A stretch of 64,000 nt of DNA. Origin: Lunularia cruciata (taxonomy: Eukaryota; Streptophyta; Marchantiopsida; Lunulariales; Lunulariaceae). The notes beneath the pieces are model-generated. The model saw nothing but the letters and a program-made list of their open reading frames with translations, had not been told where the DNA came from and made no database searches. The stretch spans positions 40,176,001 through 40,240,000 of the forward strand of contig OX419760.1 of assembly GCA_948567375.1 (NCBI GenBank). The letters are read 5' to 3'. Position 1 is the stretch's first letter. Each line of letters begins with the position of its first letter. Position numbers and translations under genes: made by a program. This document shows, in pieces, positions 22,550 through 33,720 of this stretch.

Positions 22550-22654
22550 CCAAAGCCAAAGCTTATGCTAGGCATTTGGAGTTTTCTCACATTTAAGTGT
22601 CCCAATGTGAGTTTTTATTCTCTGATTTCTCTCCTCGGTCTCGGTCTTTTACAT

Positions 22655-22666
22655 TGGTATCAGAGC
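22655..22666 (+). other. Primer binding site, initiator Met tRNA
   Basis: TGGTATCAGAGC, the standard plant complement to the 3' end of initiator tRNA-Met, two bases after the LTR end. Confidence 0.93.
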
Positions 22667-22891
22667 ATGAATGGGATGGATGGAATTTATGGACCACCAA
22701 ATCCACTTCCGCCAAACCATTGGGATTTTCATGTCCAGATATTACCTAAGCACCACTTCACACAATTCATCACCTCACACTTTGGGCAGGATTTTCTACA
22801 TATAATCACCATGTCTGAGGAACCCTTGATACTTTCGGTTGTCATTGATGGAGAAAGACGGACGTGTTGTATCTATGTGTTAATCAATTAG
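22667..22891 (+). CDS. Family 2 leader ORF, 74 aa, directly after the primer binding site
   Basis: An intact frame whose ATG abuts the primer binding site. It carries PPNPLPPN, F.QFITSHFGQDF, then P 14 residues after FG and a hydrophobic tail. Lengths between these landmarks match the family 1 leader ORFs to within a residue. Separate from gag by stop codons. Function unknown; it could be an N-terminal part of Gag that was cut off by mutation, but it is also separate in family 1. Confidence 0.6.
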   Translation: MNGMDGIYGPPNPLPPNHWDFHVQILPKHHFTQFITSHFGQDFLHIITMSEEPLILSVVIDGERRTCCIYVLIN

Positions 22892-22979
22892 ATAAATTAG
22901 GAGTAGAAGGATAGAGTAAGAGCTCTACTGGCAATATTGGACGTTATCCTTGCGATGTAGTAACAAATCGAGCACCTTA

Positions 22980-23820
22980 CTCGATTCTTGGATGAACAGG
23001 ACCAACAACAACAAGAACATATAGAGAGAGCGCCAGTCCAAGATGGAGAAGATCATATTTGATCTCCAAAACCCAAGGTGTTTGAAGGCAAGAATCCTCC
23101 AAGCATAGTGGAGAATTTTGTGTTTGATTGCAAACCACCAATCTTCAAGATGAACAGAAACAGATTCTCTTGGCTTCTAGCCAATTAGATGGTGTTGCAA
23201 AACTTTGGTGTTGATTCTAAGTAGAGCGAGCTAAATGACAGATTGTTGCACCAATCTTGATATAGACAGAATTCAAGGATGCAATACTTGGTCAATTTCA
23301 AACTATAAATGCCACCCGAGCCGCACGAGATAAATTGGCGGAGTTGAAGCAAATTGGCTTAGTAAGAGGCTACATCACACAATTACATAACATCATCATG
23401 CAAATTCCAGATATACAAGAAGGAGAAGTTCTGAATCGATTTGTACGGGGATTGAAGTTACAAACCAAATTGGAGGTGACCATGCAAGAACAAAACATAG
23501 AAGAAGCCATGCAATTGGCTGAGTGCTTTGATTCCTTGGTTGCAACAACTTGGTCTTGACCTTGACTTACCCCAAGCTTATTGATACAATACGAAGTACC
23601 AACACCAATGGAGATTGATGTTATCCAACAAAGGCCACTTGGTGCAGTAGATAGAGAAAGATTGCAACAAATGGAGGTTTTTTTTATTGTCACCAAGTTA
23701 GACATCGCATTGTTGAATGTCCACTTAGGAATGAACAACCTCAACAAGTTGCCCAAATAGAGTTTGTAGAATTGAATGATCAGGGAAACAAAGAATCCCA
23801 ATAGGAGATTTTGAGCTACC
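22980..23820 (+). pseudogene. gag of family 2 copy 1
   Basis: A degraded retrotransposon gag with a capsid-like core (about 23330-23560: LVRGYITQLHNIIMQIPD and LNRFVRGLKLQTK). The zinc knuckle near 23680-23725 reads FYCHQVRHRIVEC, the first Cys changed to Phe. Copy 2 keeps the intact knuckle CFYCHQVGHCIVEC at about 51796-51837. Confidence 0.8.
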
Positions 23821-23833
23821 TATTGGGAGCTTA

Positions 23834-24229
23834 TTGATTAGTTCCAATAAGATTGAAGGCTTGACCTATGCAAGTTTGCTTCACTTGCAAGGTATGATAT
23901 CTAATTGGGGTTGTAGGATTTTGGCTGATTATGGAAGTTCAGAGAATTGCATGTCTATGCAAGTAGCAAAGGAATTGGGTATTCTTATCAAGCCAGTGAT
24001 TGGAAGTAGTTTGATGATGGTGGATGGTAGAAAGAGTTATGCATTCCGCACCTCACATCTTGTTACCCTCAAGATTAGGAAGGAGTATTTGGAGTGTATG
24101 AGGTTTGAAGTGACACCTCTACACTATGATATCATTCTGGGTCTACCTTGGCTTGAACGTTATAAGGTTCAATTTGATTGGACCCAATGCCAAATTCAAG
24201 TACAACACCAAGGTAGGAATTTTAGATGA
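23834..24229 (+). pseudogene. Retropepsin-like protease of family 2 copy 1
   Basis: It contains GCRILADYGSSENCMS, an aspartic protease site D-S-G-S-S with the second position changed to Tyr. ILGLPWLERY follows, a usual C-terminal mark of the Ty3/gypsy protease. A stop at 24227-24229 cuts it from the following repeat and RT. Confidence 0.8.
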
Positions 24230-24270
24230 GGTTGTTTGGCACCTCTGAGTAAGACACTTAAGAATAGTCA

Positions 24271-24450
24271 GTCCCAAGATGGGAAGTTTGTCAAGAAGGT
24301 AGCCATAGAGCAAACCTTGAAGGAAGTGGAGTCCCAAGATGGGAAGTTTGCCAAGAAGGCAACCATGGAGCAAGCTTGGAAGAGAAATGAGTCCCTAGAA
24401 GAGAAGTTGGTTAATAAAGCAACCATAGAGCAAGCTTTGGAGGAAGATAA
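24271..24450 (+). repeat. Three 60-bp (20-residue) tandem repeats between protease and RT
   Basis: Units start at 24271, 24331 and 24391 and encode diverged 20-residue repeats around SQDGKF.KK...EQ..K.. with mostly Glu/Lys and predicted helical character. They lie in a linker of the polyprotein. Confidence 0.85.
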
Positions 24451-24496
24451 GTCTATATTTGTGGTGTAGATCAAGCCGATTGCACAAGAACAATCT

Positions 24497-27225
24497 ATGG
24501 AGGACCAAGAGCCTCATCAAGCAATGGTTGATCGGATAGTTAAGGAGTTTGCAGACGTGTTTCCAGATGATCTGCCAAAGGGATCACCCTCCGATCGAGG
24601 TATAACCTTCAAGATTGAGCTATTGCCAAGGAGTACACCAATGAGTAGAACGATCTATTGGCTCTCACCAAAGGAGTTGGAGGAGTTGCAAACAACACTT
24701 ATAGAGTTTTTGGAGAAGGACTTCATACGACAAAGTACCTCTCCTTGGGGAGCACCGGTACTATTTGTTCCAAAGAAGGATGGAAGACTTTGTTTTTGTA
24801 TTGATTATCGTGGGCTCAATAAGCAATCCAAAAGCTAGAACACTCCACTCAAAATGCCCATACCTTGGACTCACTAATGCTCTAGCAGTCTTCATGGATC
24901 AGATGCATTGGGTGTTGGATGGACTATTGGATCGGTCCGTGGTGGTGTTCTTGGATGATATCTTCATTTATAGTAAGATAAAGGTAGATAACATGAATCA
25001 TGTGTGAGAAGAGGTTACCTTTTTGGGTCATAAGATCTCATTAGAGGAGACCAAGATGGAAGAAGAGAAGATCAAGGCCATTATTGATTGGCCTACCCCA
25101 AAGGATGCTATAGAAGTAAGGGCATTCAATGGATTGGCCAGTTTTTACCGACGGTTCATCCATTATTATGCTCATGTGGTTGCACCATTGACTAACCTCT
25201 TGGGAAATAACTCAAGCTTCTAGTGGACCACCGAGCATGAAGAAGCATTCCAAAAGTTAAAGCATATGGTGTCTTCAACACCCATTCTTCAACCATATGA
25301 TCCTCAACTACCCTGTGTGGTTGATTTTGATGCTTCTAACTTTGCAATTGGAGCCGTGCTACAACAAGAATTCCCAAATGGACTCCATCCCATTGCCTTT
25401 GTGTCTTGCCGACTCAATATGGCTGAACAAAATTACTTTGCTCAAGATTGAGAACAACTTGCAATGGTTTACGCCACCAAGGTATGGAGGCATTACCTCT
25501 TGGGGAAACAAGTTATCATGCAAACTGATCACAAACCATTGTTGCAGACCTTACACTTGGAATACATGAAGAGTCGACATCATTGATGAGAGGAATAACT
25601 CCAACTGTATGACATCAAAACTTGAGTACAAACAAGGTTGGTTCCATGTCATCCTTGATGCTTTATCATGACGACCTGATTTGAAGTCTCTTCCTCTCAT
25701 CACAATGGCAATTTCAACGGTGTCAGTTGACTCCAAGGTCCAAAACGAGTTTCAATCAGCTCTACACCAAGATCTCTTCTTCCAAATGGTGCATGGTTGC
25801 CTTACAGCATGCGATAAGGAGTACAACACCTTCTCCATCAACGAGGGTCTTTTATTCCATGAAGACCGGATCTATGTTCCAGCTAAAGGTGATCTTTGAC
25901 TTGTGCACCTTCAAGACACCCATGATTTACCTATCGTGGGTCACATGGGTGTGGACAAGACCTTGAGTACCCTCCAATGTCAATGGTGGTGGCTCAACAT
26001 GACACAAGATGTTCAAGAATTTGTCTGATCATGTGAGAGTTGCCAATGTAACAAGGCCAACAACCAAAAGCCGAGTAGACTCCTTCAACTACTTGCCATT
26101 CCACCCGCTCGTTGGGAGCATGTGAGCTTGGATCTCATCACATCCTTGCCAAAGATAAAACAAGGACACACCGCAATCGTGGTATTTGTTGATAAGCTTA
26201 GTAAGCAAATCCACTTGGCACCAACTTGTGATATCGTGGATGATCCAACCTTAGCACAAATCTACTTCAACACACAAATCTACTTCAACAATGTCTTCAA
26301 GCATCATGAGATATCACGTGTACTCATCTCCGACCATGATCCTCAATTTATCAAGAAGTTTTGGCAAGCACTCTTCAAGATACGCGGCACCAAGCTTGCT
26401 TTGTCCACAGCCTATCATCCTCAAACTGATAGAAAAACCAAATGTGCAAATCATACATTGGAGGATATGTTGCGTGCTTTTGTCAATGTCCACCATACCA
26501 ATTGGGATGAATGTCTTGCAACTGCAGAATTTGCCTTTAACAATTCCAAACAAGCAAGCACCGGATTTTCTCCTTTCTTTCTCAATTTTGGCCAAGATCC
26601 GCTTGTTCCAGATTCTCTTCTTGCTCCCTCTCCATCTTAGGTTCCTCATACTTCCACATTCTTGACCACTATATCCCAATCTTTCCAACAAGCCAAGTCT
26701 CACTTCCTTGTTGCTCAGAACCACCAAAAACAATACGCGGACCACCATCGTCTTGATCTCAACCTTGAAGTTGGTGATAAAGTCATGCTATCCTCTAGTT
26801 ACCCCTCTCCCAATTGATACCCAAGTTTGTAAACTTGCCCCTAATTGGATAGGACACTTTGATATCACCCAAATTGCTCTCTTGATGCTTATTGACTTGC
26901 CTTGCCTTGTCACATGCATATCCATCATATCTTTCATGTTTCCAAGTTGAAACCCTTTGTTCCTAACCCTTCTTCATTTTCCTCTTGAGTCCAACCTCCC
27001 CCTCTTCTTGTCCCTATCACTGATCATGAGGAGAACAAAGTTGATCGTATCCTCACATGCCGCTATATTCAACGAGGCTGTCGCCAACATATAGAGTACA
27101 AAGTCCTTTGGAAAAGGTATCCCCTTCATGATGCCTCATGGGAACCTCTTTCTCACCTTCAGAATGCACAAATGGCCATCCAGGAATTTGAAGCTTCATT
27201 GGCAACAAGGACGTCACCAACTAAC
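24497..27225 (+). pseudogene. RT-RNaseH-IN-chromodomain of family 2 copy 1, with RT deletion
   Basis: RT begins normally ([33 protein letters not shown]), then loses much of the palm near 24840-24870 and resumes with LTNALAVFM and the catalytic VFLDDIFIYS. RNase H has [18 protein letters not shown] (about 25312). Integrase includes LDLITSLPK, SDHDPQF and YHPQTDRKTK. A chromodomain near 27040-27215 includes YKVLWKRYPLHDASWEPL. Stops are scattered through it. Confidence 0.88.
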
Positions 27226-27237
27226 GGCGGGGGAATA

Positions 27238-27647
27238 TATAACAATATGGAGTTTAGCAACAAAGTTAGTCAGGCTCACGACATAGCACATAAGACAAAT
27301 TAGCCTAGAATATTCCAAAATTATCTAAGAAGCTTTTTGGGAAGCTTCTTGGCTAGCTTAGCTTGCACCTCAAGTAAGTAGCTTCTAGAAGGAAGCTTCT
27401 AGAAGCTTCCAACTAGCTTAGCTTGCACACCAAGTAGACGGCTTCTAGAAGCTTCCTAGTTGCCTTAGCTTGCACTGTAAGAAAGTAGCTTGAGGAAGCT
27501 TCTTGAGAAGCTTCTCAAGGGCCTTGTATGCTACCTATAAATATCAAAGCCAAAGCTCATGCTAGACATTTGGAGTTTTCCCACCTTCAAGTGTCCCAAT
27601 GTGAGTTTCCATTCTCCTATTTCTCTCCTCAATCTCAATCTTTTACA
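27238..27647 (+). repeat. Family 2 copy 1, 3' LTR
   Basis: A 410-bp LTR matching the left copy, with the same four-unit heat-shock-like motif at 27391-27410. Ends TTTTACA, followed by the CTTAG duplication. Confidence 0.92.
27391..27410 (+). promoter_or_regulatory. Four-unit heat-shock-element-like motif in the 3' LTR
   Basis: Same 20 bases as at 22381-22400, preceded by an additional TTCTAGAAG (27382-27390), so six alternating GAA/TTC half-sites lie within about 27 bases. Confidence 0.65.
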
Positions 27648-27652
27648 CTTAG

Positions 27653-29333
27653 GGCAATGGAGCTAATACCTCTGATGTATCACAGCCAGCATAGAGATAA
27701 TATGAGCATTGCCACAGATGTGGTCACACCAATGACCAATGCTTTGACTTACACCTAGAGTTATGGAGTGGTAGGGTATTATAGCACGTAATAGAGGAGC
27801 TTTAGGTCATGGACTATAACACCTATTTGTGCATGTGTGTGGTAGTGTGATATTTAGATATATATAACAAATACTTGCAAGATATTATTTGTATAGATAA
27901 AGGATTGTTCTACATTGGTCATGATTAGCTAAAGTTAGTCATAGCTAAGATAGTGAAGACCTTACTTTAGAGGAAGTAGAAAAGATGAGCACCACTACTT
28001 TGGATTCTAGTGTGTTGACTTGGTATTATTCTTAGGTGTTTAGCTTTGAGGAAAGAGTTGAGAACTCTTGGGCCCACAAGCCTTTTTGTTTCGGATTCTT
28101 CTATAGTCCAAGGATAGCCCATGTGAAGGAATCCTTGACTTAGTGGTTGGGTCAAGATAAGATCACATGCTTAGTGGAATATGTCCATGTGGATGGATAT
28201 TCCTTTATACTTTTTGACTTTACTTGACTTTTAGCCTAGTAACTTGAATTACTTTGAAAAAAAATAACTTTAGTGTATAACAATTTCACAAGTATAGAAA
28301 CCAGGGGTGAGGAAATACTTATCATCCTTTCATTTGCAACTTTCTCTCTCTAATTGAGTTCTTTACTGAGCAATGTCTTGAGTCTTGGAGTGTTAGCCTT
28401 AGAGGAGTATGATGGAGTTGGAGTTCCTTGCCTTCTTAGTCCATGGTGCGCTACCATAATAGCCATGAGAGGTTCATCTTGAGTGAGAGACATGCTAGCT
28501 CACAGGATGACAAGGCGGTAGAGGTGGTGGTAGAGGATCCACACCTACTAGGGGTGCAATACTTGCTCTTACTTTTGATATAGTCATGGCTACTCGGATT
28601 GAGTACTTAGAGCAAAAATTGGCTAGCATGGCCATAGCTCAAAGGAGATCAGATTTGGGTGTTGAGGCTTTGACCTCATATGTTAGTGATAGAGATGTCT
28701 TGGACATCATGTATGGAGCAGCACAGGTAGATGCATCTATCGTAGTGACTAGGAGTGCAATACATGCACCTGAGCCTAAAAGAGCATCAATGGAGTTGGA
28801 CCTACAAAGAGGAGAGGTTGGTGGATACGTCAAACTTCCTCAGTCTTTTATACTCTTGGAAGCACTATAGATGACATCCATGGCTCCTAAATGTCCTAAT
28901 GTAGGTGTGGTAGGTGATGATGTGGTGCATGATAGACTACTTACTAGTCATCCACTTACTACTAGACCGATTGAGTCTAGCTCAATGTTGGAGATGGCTT
29001 AGCTATTTATGCACTTTCCATTATTCTCTGCCAATGATATGTTTACATTAGGAGTTAACCAAGCACCAATTTTTTTGTTGGCTGCCATGCTTTGCGAGAG
29101 TAGGGATGATGTGGTTTGTATAACTAGATCAAAGGTGGTTGATAATGGAGTTGACTTGGTTGAGGAGCATGGGATCCACTCAATGACCGATGGTTTATGG
29201 AAAGTAGCAATGGCTAGATAGGAGGAGCCATCAACTAGACTGGCCTTTGAGTGGTGCGGTTTACACTTGGAGTTGTCTTGTTGGATAACTAGGGGGGATT
29301 CTTTGTTTAGTTGGACCTTTAGGGAAGGTCTAT
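27653..29333 (+). pseudogene. gag 3' part of the family 3 element
   Basis: It resumes the host element after the family 2 insertion. A Cys-rich stretch HCHRCGHTNDQCFDLHLEL at about 27708-27763 is the kind of second zinc knuckle found before the protease in some Ty3/gypsy elements. Further on (about 28490-28870) there is a Gly/Arg-rich stretch followed by a predicted helical segment beginning MATRIEYLEQKLASM. Multiple stops. Which part is gag proper and which is a linker cannot be decided by eye. Confidence 0.55.
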
Positions 29334-29735
29334 ACATCTATGGTGCGTAGCCCTTTATGTTGAGGAAAGCTATAGTTGTTAGTTTGGAGTATGAAGACCA
29401 ATATAAAGAGGTGTTAGTTTCAAATCCAAACATCTCTAGGGAGTGGTTCTACATAATTCATCACTTGTGGAGAGCTCACTATCCAAATTCAACCCAATCA
29501 TATAACTAATAGCTTTGTGGTGAAAGCTCAAGCCATTGTGAAAGTAGTTGAGTCATATGATGTGTTAGTTGGGAGAGCAATGCTATATCTCATGGGTTTT
29601 AATATTGACTATAGGGAGGAGACAGTCTCCTATAGACCAAATTGGCAGTCAAGTGAGCGCCAAGTATATCGCCTAGCAATATGCTTAGTATTGGTAGTCT
29701 TGGCTCACTATAGTCTGGGACCATGGCGGCATTAG
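29334..29735 (+). pseudogene. Retropepsin-like protease of the family 3 element
   Basis: The active-site region reads YGA*PFMLRK (about 29340-29370), matching a D-S-G-A-Q-P site with the Asp lost and Gln changed to a stop. The C-terminal half (29517-29650) reads YDVLVGRAMLYLMGF then EETVSYRPNWQS. The methyltransferase domain follows. Confidence 0.65.
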
Positions 29736-29888
29736 TTTCAATGGTTTTGTTACTTGTCTGGTGACTTATTAGAGGATAATGTCTATGTAGAGGACACTTT
29801 GGTACCAAAGGAGATCACTTGGATTTGGAGTATGAGTAGGATAATTCCATCTACCTTGGATGTTCCATTGTAGAGTTCAAAAGAGGCA

Positions 29889-31905
29889 TTGCAGCAACAT
29901 GTAGACAAGTTGGTGCAACAGGCTTGGAGTGGAGCCTTTGCATCACTAGGAGACCAGTGTAAAAATGAGCCTCCAGAGTTGATTACCTTGACATCTTTGG
30001 ATACCACACTCATTGCTTGGCAGTATCCAATAGAGAGAGTATGTCTATTAGAGTTGTTCAGTGGGATTAGCATTGGACTAGCTACAATACTATAGGTAGG
30101 TATAAAAGTACAAAGGTACTTGTATGTGGAGAGAGATGAGACTGCTAGGCGAGTCTCTCTACATTATGTGGCACACTTGGCCTATCAATATCTATAATAC
30201 CAATAGCTAGACATAGGATCTAGAGGTGAAATTTGGTTTGGTAACATCTAGAAGAATGTTATACATGATGGACTAAATAGATTAGATAGAGATATCACCA
30301 AAAGGATATTTCTACTAAAAGGATAAAAACCAAAATATGCTTGAAAACCTTAGAACCAATTGATAAACATATGATCTAGAGGTGAAATTTAGTTTGGTAA
30401 CATCTGGAATGATGTTATACATGATGGACTAGATAGATTAGATAGAGGTATCACCAAAAGGGTACTCCTACTAAAAGGGTAGAAATTGAAATATGCTTGA
30501 AAACTTTAGAACCAATAGATAGACATATGATCTAGAGGTGAAATTTGGTTTGGTAACATCTAGAAGAATGTTAAACATGATGGACTAAGTAGATTAGATG
30601 AAGTATCACCAAAAGAGTACTTCTACTAATAAGGCAAAAACCAAAATATGCTTGAAAACTTTACAAGTGGAGGCATAAACGGATGAATTAGGCCTAAAAA
30701 ATGTGCAGATTCCCTCCCCAACAAAGGAAATTCTTGCCTTCCCTCACCCCAACTCATCTTAGCAAGAGCTTTCCAATGGTACCTCACCCACATGATTTCA
30801 AGATTCTTACAATGAGATTCCCTAAAGATTCCTTCTAGTCAAAATCTATTTGACCAACTAGATAAGACAAAGACCAACATGTCACTCATCCAAGCAACTA
30901 ATCTAAGGGTGGAACTTGCTGACAAGTCACCAATCCATGTATTTGATCCAAGGGTGGAGCTTCCTTGAGGTGGATCCTCTTTGGCTATATAATAAAGAGA
31001 AGGTGCTCCTTTGGGGCATCAGAGTTCAGAGTGTGAAACTTATGTTTTCCCTTTTGTATCTCCCTACTAACCTCAAAATATTATAGTATCCTAAGTTATT
31101 ACCAATGTCAATAGTCAAGGGTTACCAAAAGACCTTACCAATAAACATTTTCTTTCTTGGGGTGAAGGATCTGGAGAGACATGGTCCTATTCATTTGGTG
31201 ATTTTTGAATGGCCATGGTAGGGATATATACATGTTGGCCAAGGTTTGGGTTTCCAAGATCTTTATTTTGGTGTGTTTTGGGAGATGTTATGTATACTAT
31301 GACATCTCCACGTTCATTAGTGCGTTTCTCCAACTTACATTTTGGAGAATGTCCTTTTGATGGGTGATTCTTGCACTTGGGTGATGGAAAGTATACATCA
31401 AGTTCATTCCTAGATAGGACCTATTGTATTATTGGATGCAGCTAAGTGGGATCACAGGCTCCTTCATCTTTTGTGGATGAACCTCTTACCTAGAAAGGTT
31501 CTATAGTGTGTTAATGATATGATTCAACGACTGGACCACCTTACTATTGATGAGATCTTGGATGTTGGGCATTAGGCTCAAATGATAGCAATGGCTGATA
31601 GGTTCACTTATGGTGGTGATGAACCTAGTTGGACAATCCCAAGCCACTTTTCCCACACTTATGAATTTCCCAAGCTCCCATGCTTTTTGAGAGGGAGGAA
31701 TGGCCTGGTATGGGACTCACAATTACAACAATTGGTGGAGCCCAACACCAATGAGAGAGAATGGGCAATGGGTTTTTCATTGATATTATCATTGTTCTAG
31801 TAATATCAAAGGCATCTAGGCATCAAGTGTTAGGTCAAGTTATGGATCTAAATTGTTTGATGTGAATTGTGAGCCTTGGTTTGGTAGAGCAACATAAGAT
31901 GCACT
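29889..31905 (+). pseudogene. C5 cytosine DNA methyltransferase domain inside the family 3 polyprotein, interrupted by a solo LTR
   Basis: Conserved C5-methyltransferase motifs occur in order. Motif I is LELFSGISIGLA (about 30045-30085), with the following RYLYVERDETARR as motif II. Motif IV is at 31207-31224, where the family reads WPCQG and this copy reads WPW-stop-G, so the catalytic Cys is lost. Motif VI is LENV at 31342-31353. A motif VIII-like LLWMNLLPR follows near 31460-31490. Motif IX is NEREWAMGF near 31755. A motif X-like LGQVMDLN near 31830 lies after one frameshift. The region from 31091 to about 31790 stays in one frame despite several stops. A family 1 solo LTR (30193-31085) splits motifs I/II from IV; removing it and one target copy joins the two frames. 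It sits between protease and RT, so it is a domain of the retroelement and not a host gene. Confidence 0.85.
30193..31085 (+). mobile_element. Family 1 solo LTR inside the methyltransferase domain, with three internal repeat units
   Basis: It begins TATAATACC and ends ATATTATA (decayed TGTAATACC...GTATTACA), 893 bp against about 735 bp for other copies. The extra length is a third copy of an internal unit of about 150-160 bp. Target duplications are ATATC (30188-30192) and GTATC (31086-31090), one mismatch. Confidence 0.82.
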
Positions 31906-32389
31906 TGACAGGTATCACCACTCAGACACTTGTAAGCTCTATGCCTATCAAGACAATTCAGGCTTGGGGCCAATCACATGCAAGAGGTAATAGATAGGGT
32001 ATTCTTGGGACACAACTAGTGGCTACTAGGGAGATTAGTCTACTTGGAGTCCATCTAGGTGAGCATGGTCTACTTGGATTACACCCTTGGTCTTCTTGGG
32101 ATGCAACTAGAAGATATATGGATCTTGTAGCCAGATTGGAAGGATTTTTTCACATTGAGGTTGGGACCTCTAGTAGTTGAGAGTATGACACTACTATTCC
32201 CAAGGGTCCAATGTAGGAGCCAGTCAGTACGTCTTCCACTCCTACAACAGTTACAAAGGATACTTGGGAGTTTGATCTTGTACCCAAGCTTACAACAGAG
32301 GAAAGACAAAGAGTTTGGAGGTTCTTGAGGAGCTACATGAGTTGTTTTGCCTTTAGTATGAAAGACTTGGGAGCTTTGAAAGAACCTAG

Positions 32390-33720
32390 TATTTAGATTG
32401 AGCTAACTAGCGATACACCAATTTTTGACATCCCTATTGATATAATGACATGGAGAGAGCATTGATTTAGAGCCAAAGTAGAGACCTTTTTGAGATTGGT
32501 TTGGTGGAGATTTCACATGGAGAGTATGCATCAACTACAATAATGCCAACCAAGAAGGATATGCATGGTAACTACACAAATAGGCAAATGTGTGGAGATT
32601 ACCATCTTATCAACCAATAGACTAGGGCTGATTGGTATGCCATGCCTACATCAAAAGAAATCTTTGATGCAATTGGGTATGCAAAAGTCTTCAATACTTT
32701 GGATCTTTGAAAAGGATATCATCAATTGCCAATCAAAGATGATGATAAGTCTAAGATAACATTTTGGGCTATTGATCCTCACGGTAAGGATGTGTTATAT
32801 TGGTGGAGGTGCTTACCATTTGGGTTAAAGAATGCTCTTGCTGAGTTCCAAAGGGTCATGGAGAGGATCCTAGCTAGATTGGATTTTGCTTGGTGCTATA
32901 TTGATGACATTTTGGTCTATAGTACCATTGTGGAGGTGCATGAGAGTCATTTGTTTGAGGTGTTTGAGAGGTTGAAGTCTCATGGACTCAAATTGCATCT
33001 TGGAAAGTGTAAGTTCCTCCACAAGCAAGTTGAGTATTTGGATCACACTATCTACCTTGGAGGACTTGGTGTTCAGCATACCAAGGTGGAGGCTATTGCA
33101 TGTATTCCTTGGCCTATGGATGTGAGCAAAGTGCAAGCATTCCTTAGGTTTGCAAACTTCTATCACCTCCATGTTAGAGGATTTAGTGCCATTGCCAAAG
33201 CCTTGACAAAGCTGACCAAGCTTACACATGAGTAGTGTTGGGGAGATGAGCAGGAGAGAGCTTTTGTAGAGCTCAAGAAGAGGTTGACATCTACTCCTAT
33301 TTTGAGAAGATTGATCAAAGGATGACCATTTTATGTTCACACTGATTGGAGTATGTTGGAGCTTGGAGCAATGCTCACCCAACATGATGATGAGGGGAAG
33401 GAGTTTGTGGTGGCATATGCTAGTTGCTCCAACAATTCAATAGAGGTGAAGTATAGTTTAGATGAGAGAGTGTGCTTGGTAGTAATATGGGCAATAGCAC
33501 ATTTTTGATATTATATATTTGGTAATCCCTTTACTCTTATCACTGATCATTAGCCATTGAAGTGGTTGATGGAGTTTGACAAGCTTTCAAGGAAGTTTGC
33601 ACAATGGGCTCTGATTTTACAAGATTATGATTTCATGGTTATTCATAGACCTAGAGTAATGAACCATGATATAGATGGGTTGAGTAAAAACCCATGTCCC
33701 AACCAATAGGATCAGACCAG
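32390..33720 (+). pseudogene. Reverse transcriptase and RNase H of the family 3 element
   Basis: RT starts after a linker with MKDLGALKE. It shows GYHQLPIKDDDKSK, FWAIDPHGKDVLYWWRCLPFGLKNA and the catalytic CYIDDILVYS (about 32897-32926). The connection region reads GLGVQHTKVEAI..WP. RNase H follows (about 33330-33680) with FYVHTDWSMLELGAMLTQ, where the first catalytic Asp is retained, and later ITDH-stop-PLKWL. Its sequence differs clearly from families 1 and 2, which use FLDD. Stops at several places. Confidence 0.85.

Larger units (their letters stand above)
22228..22653 (+). repeat. Family 2 copy 1, 5' LTR
   Basis: A 426-bp LTR with many GAAGCTTC/TTCTAGAAG arrays in the upstream half, TATAAATA at 22542-22549 and the terminus TTTTACA. 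Confidence 0.93.
22228..27647 (+). mobile_element. Family 2 chromovirus copy 1, full ends, internally mutated
   Basis: LTRs at 22228-22653 and 27238-27647 run TATAACAATATGG (decayed TGTAAC) to CTTTTACA. Exact target duplications CTTAG occur at 22223-22227 and 27648-27652. A primer binding site for initiator Met tRNA lies two bases after the left LTR and a purine tract (ggcgggggaa) precedes the right LTR. Internal order: leader ORF, gag, protease, a 20-residue tandem repeat, RT (with a deletion), RNase H, integrase, chromodomain. Point stops and the RT deletion make it non-autonomous. Confidence 0.93.

Noticed and set aside
29889-31905. A host DNA methyltransferase pseudogene
   Set aside because: It lies in the same direction and order between a retroelement protease and RT, without introns, and has no MET1, CMT or DRM accessory domains.
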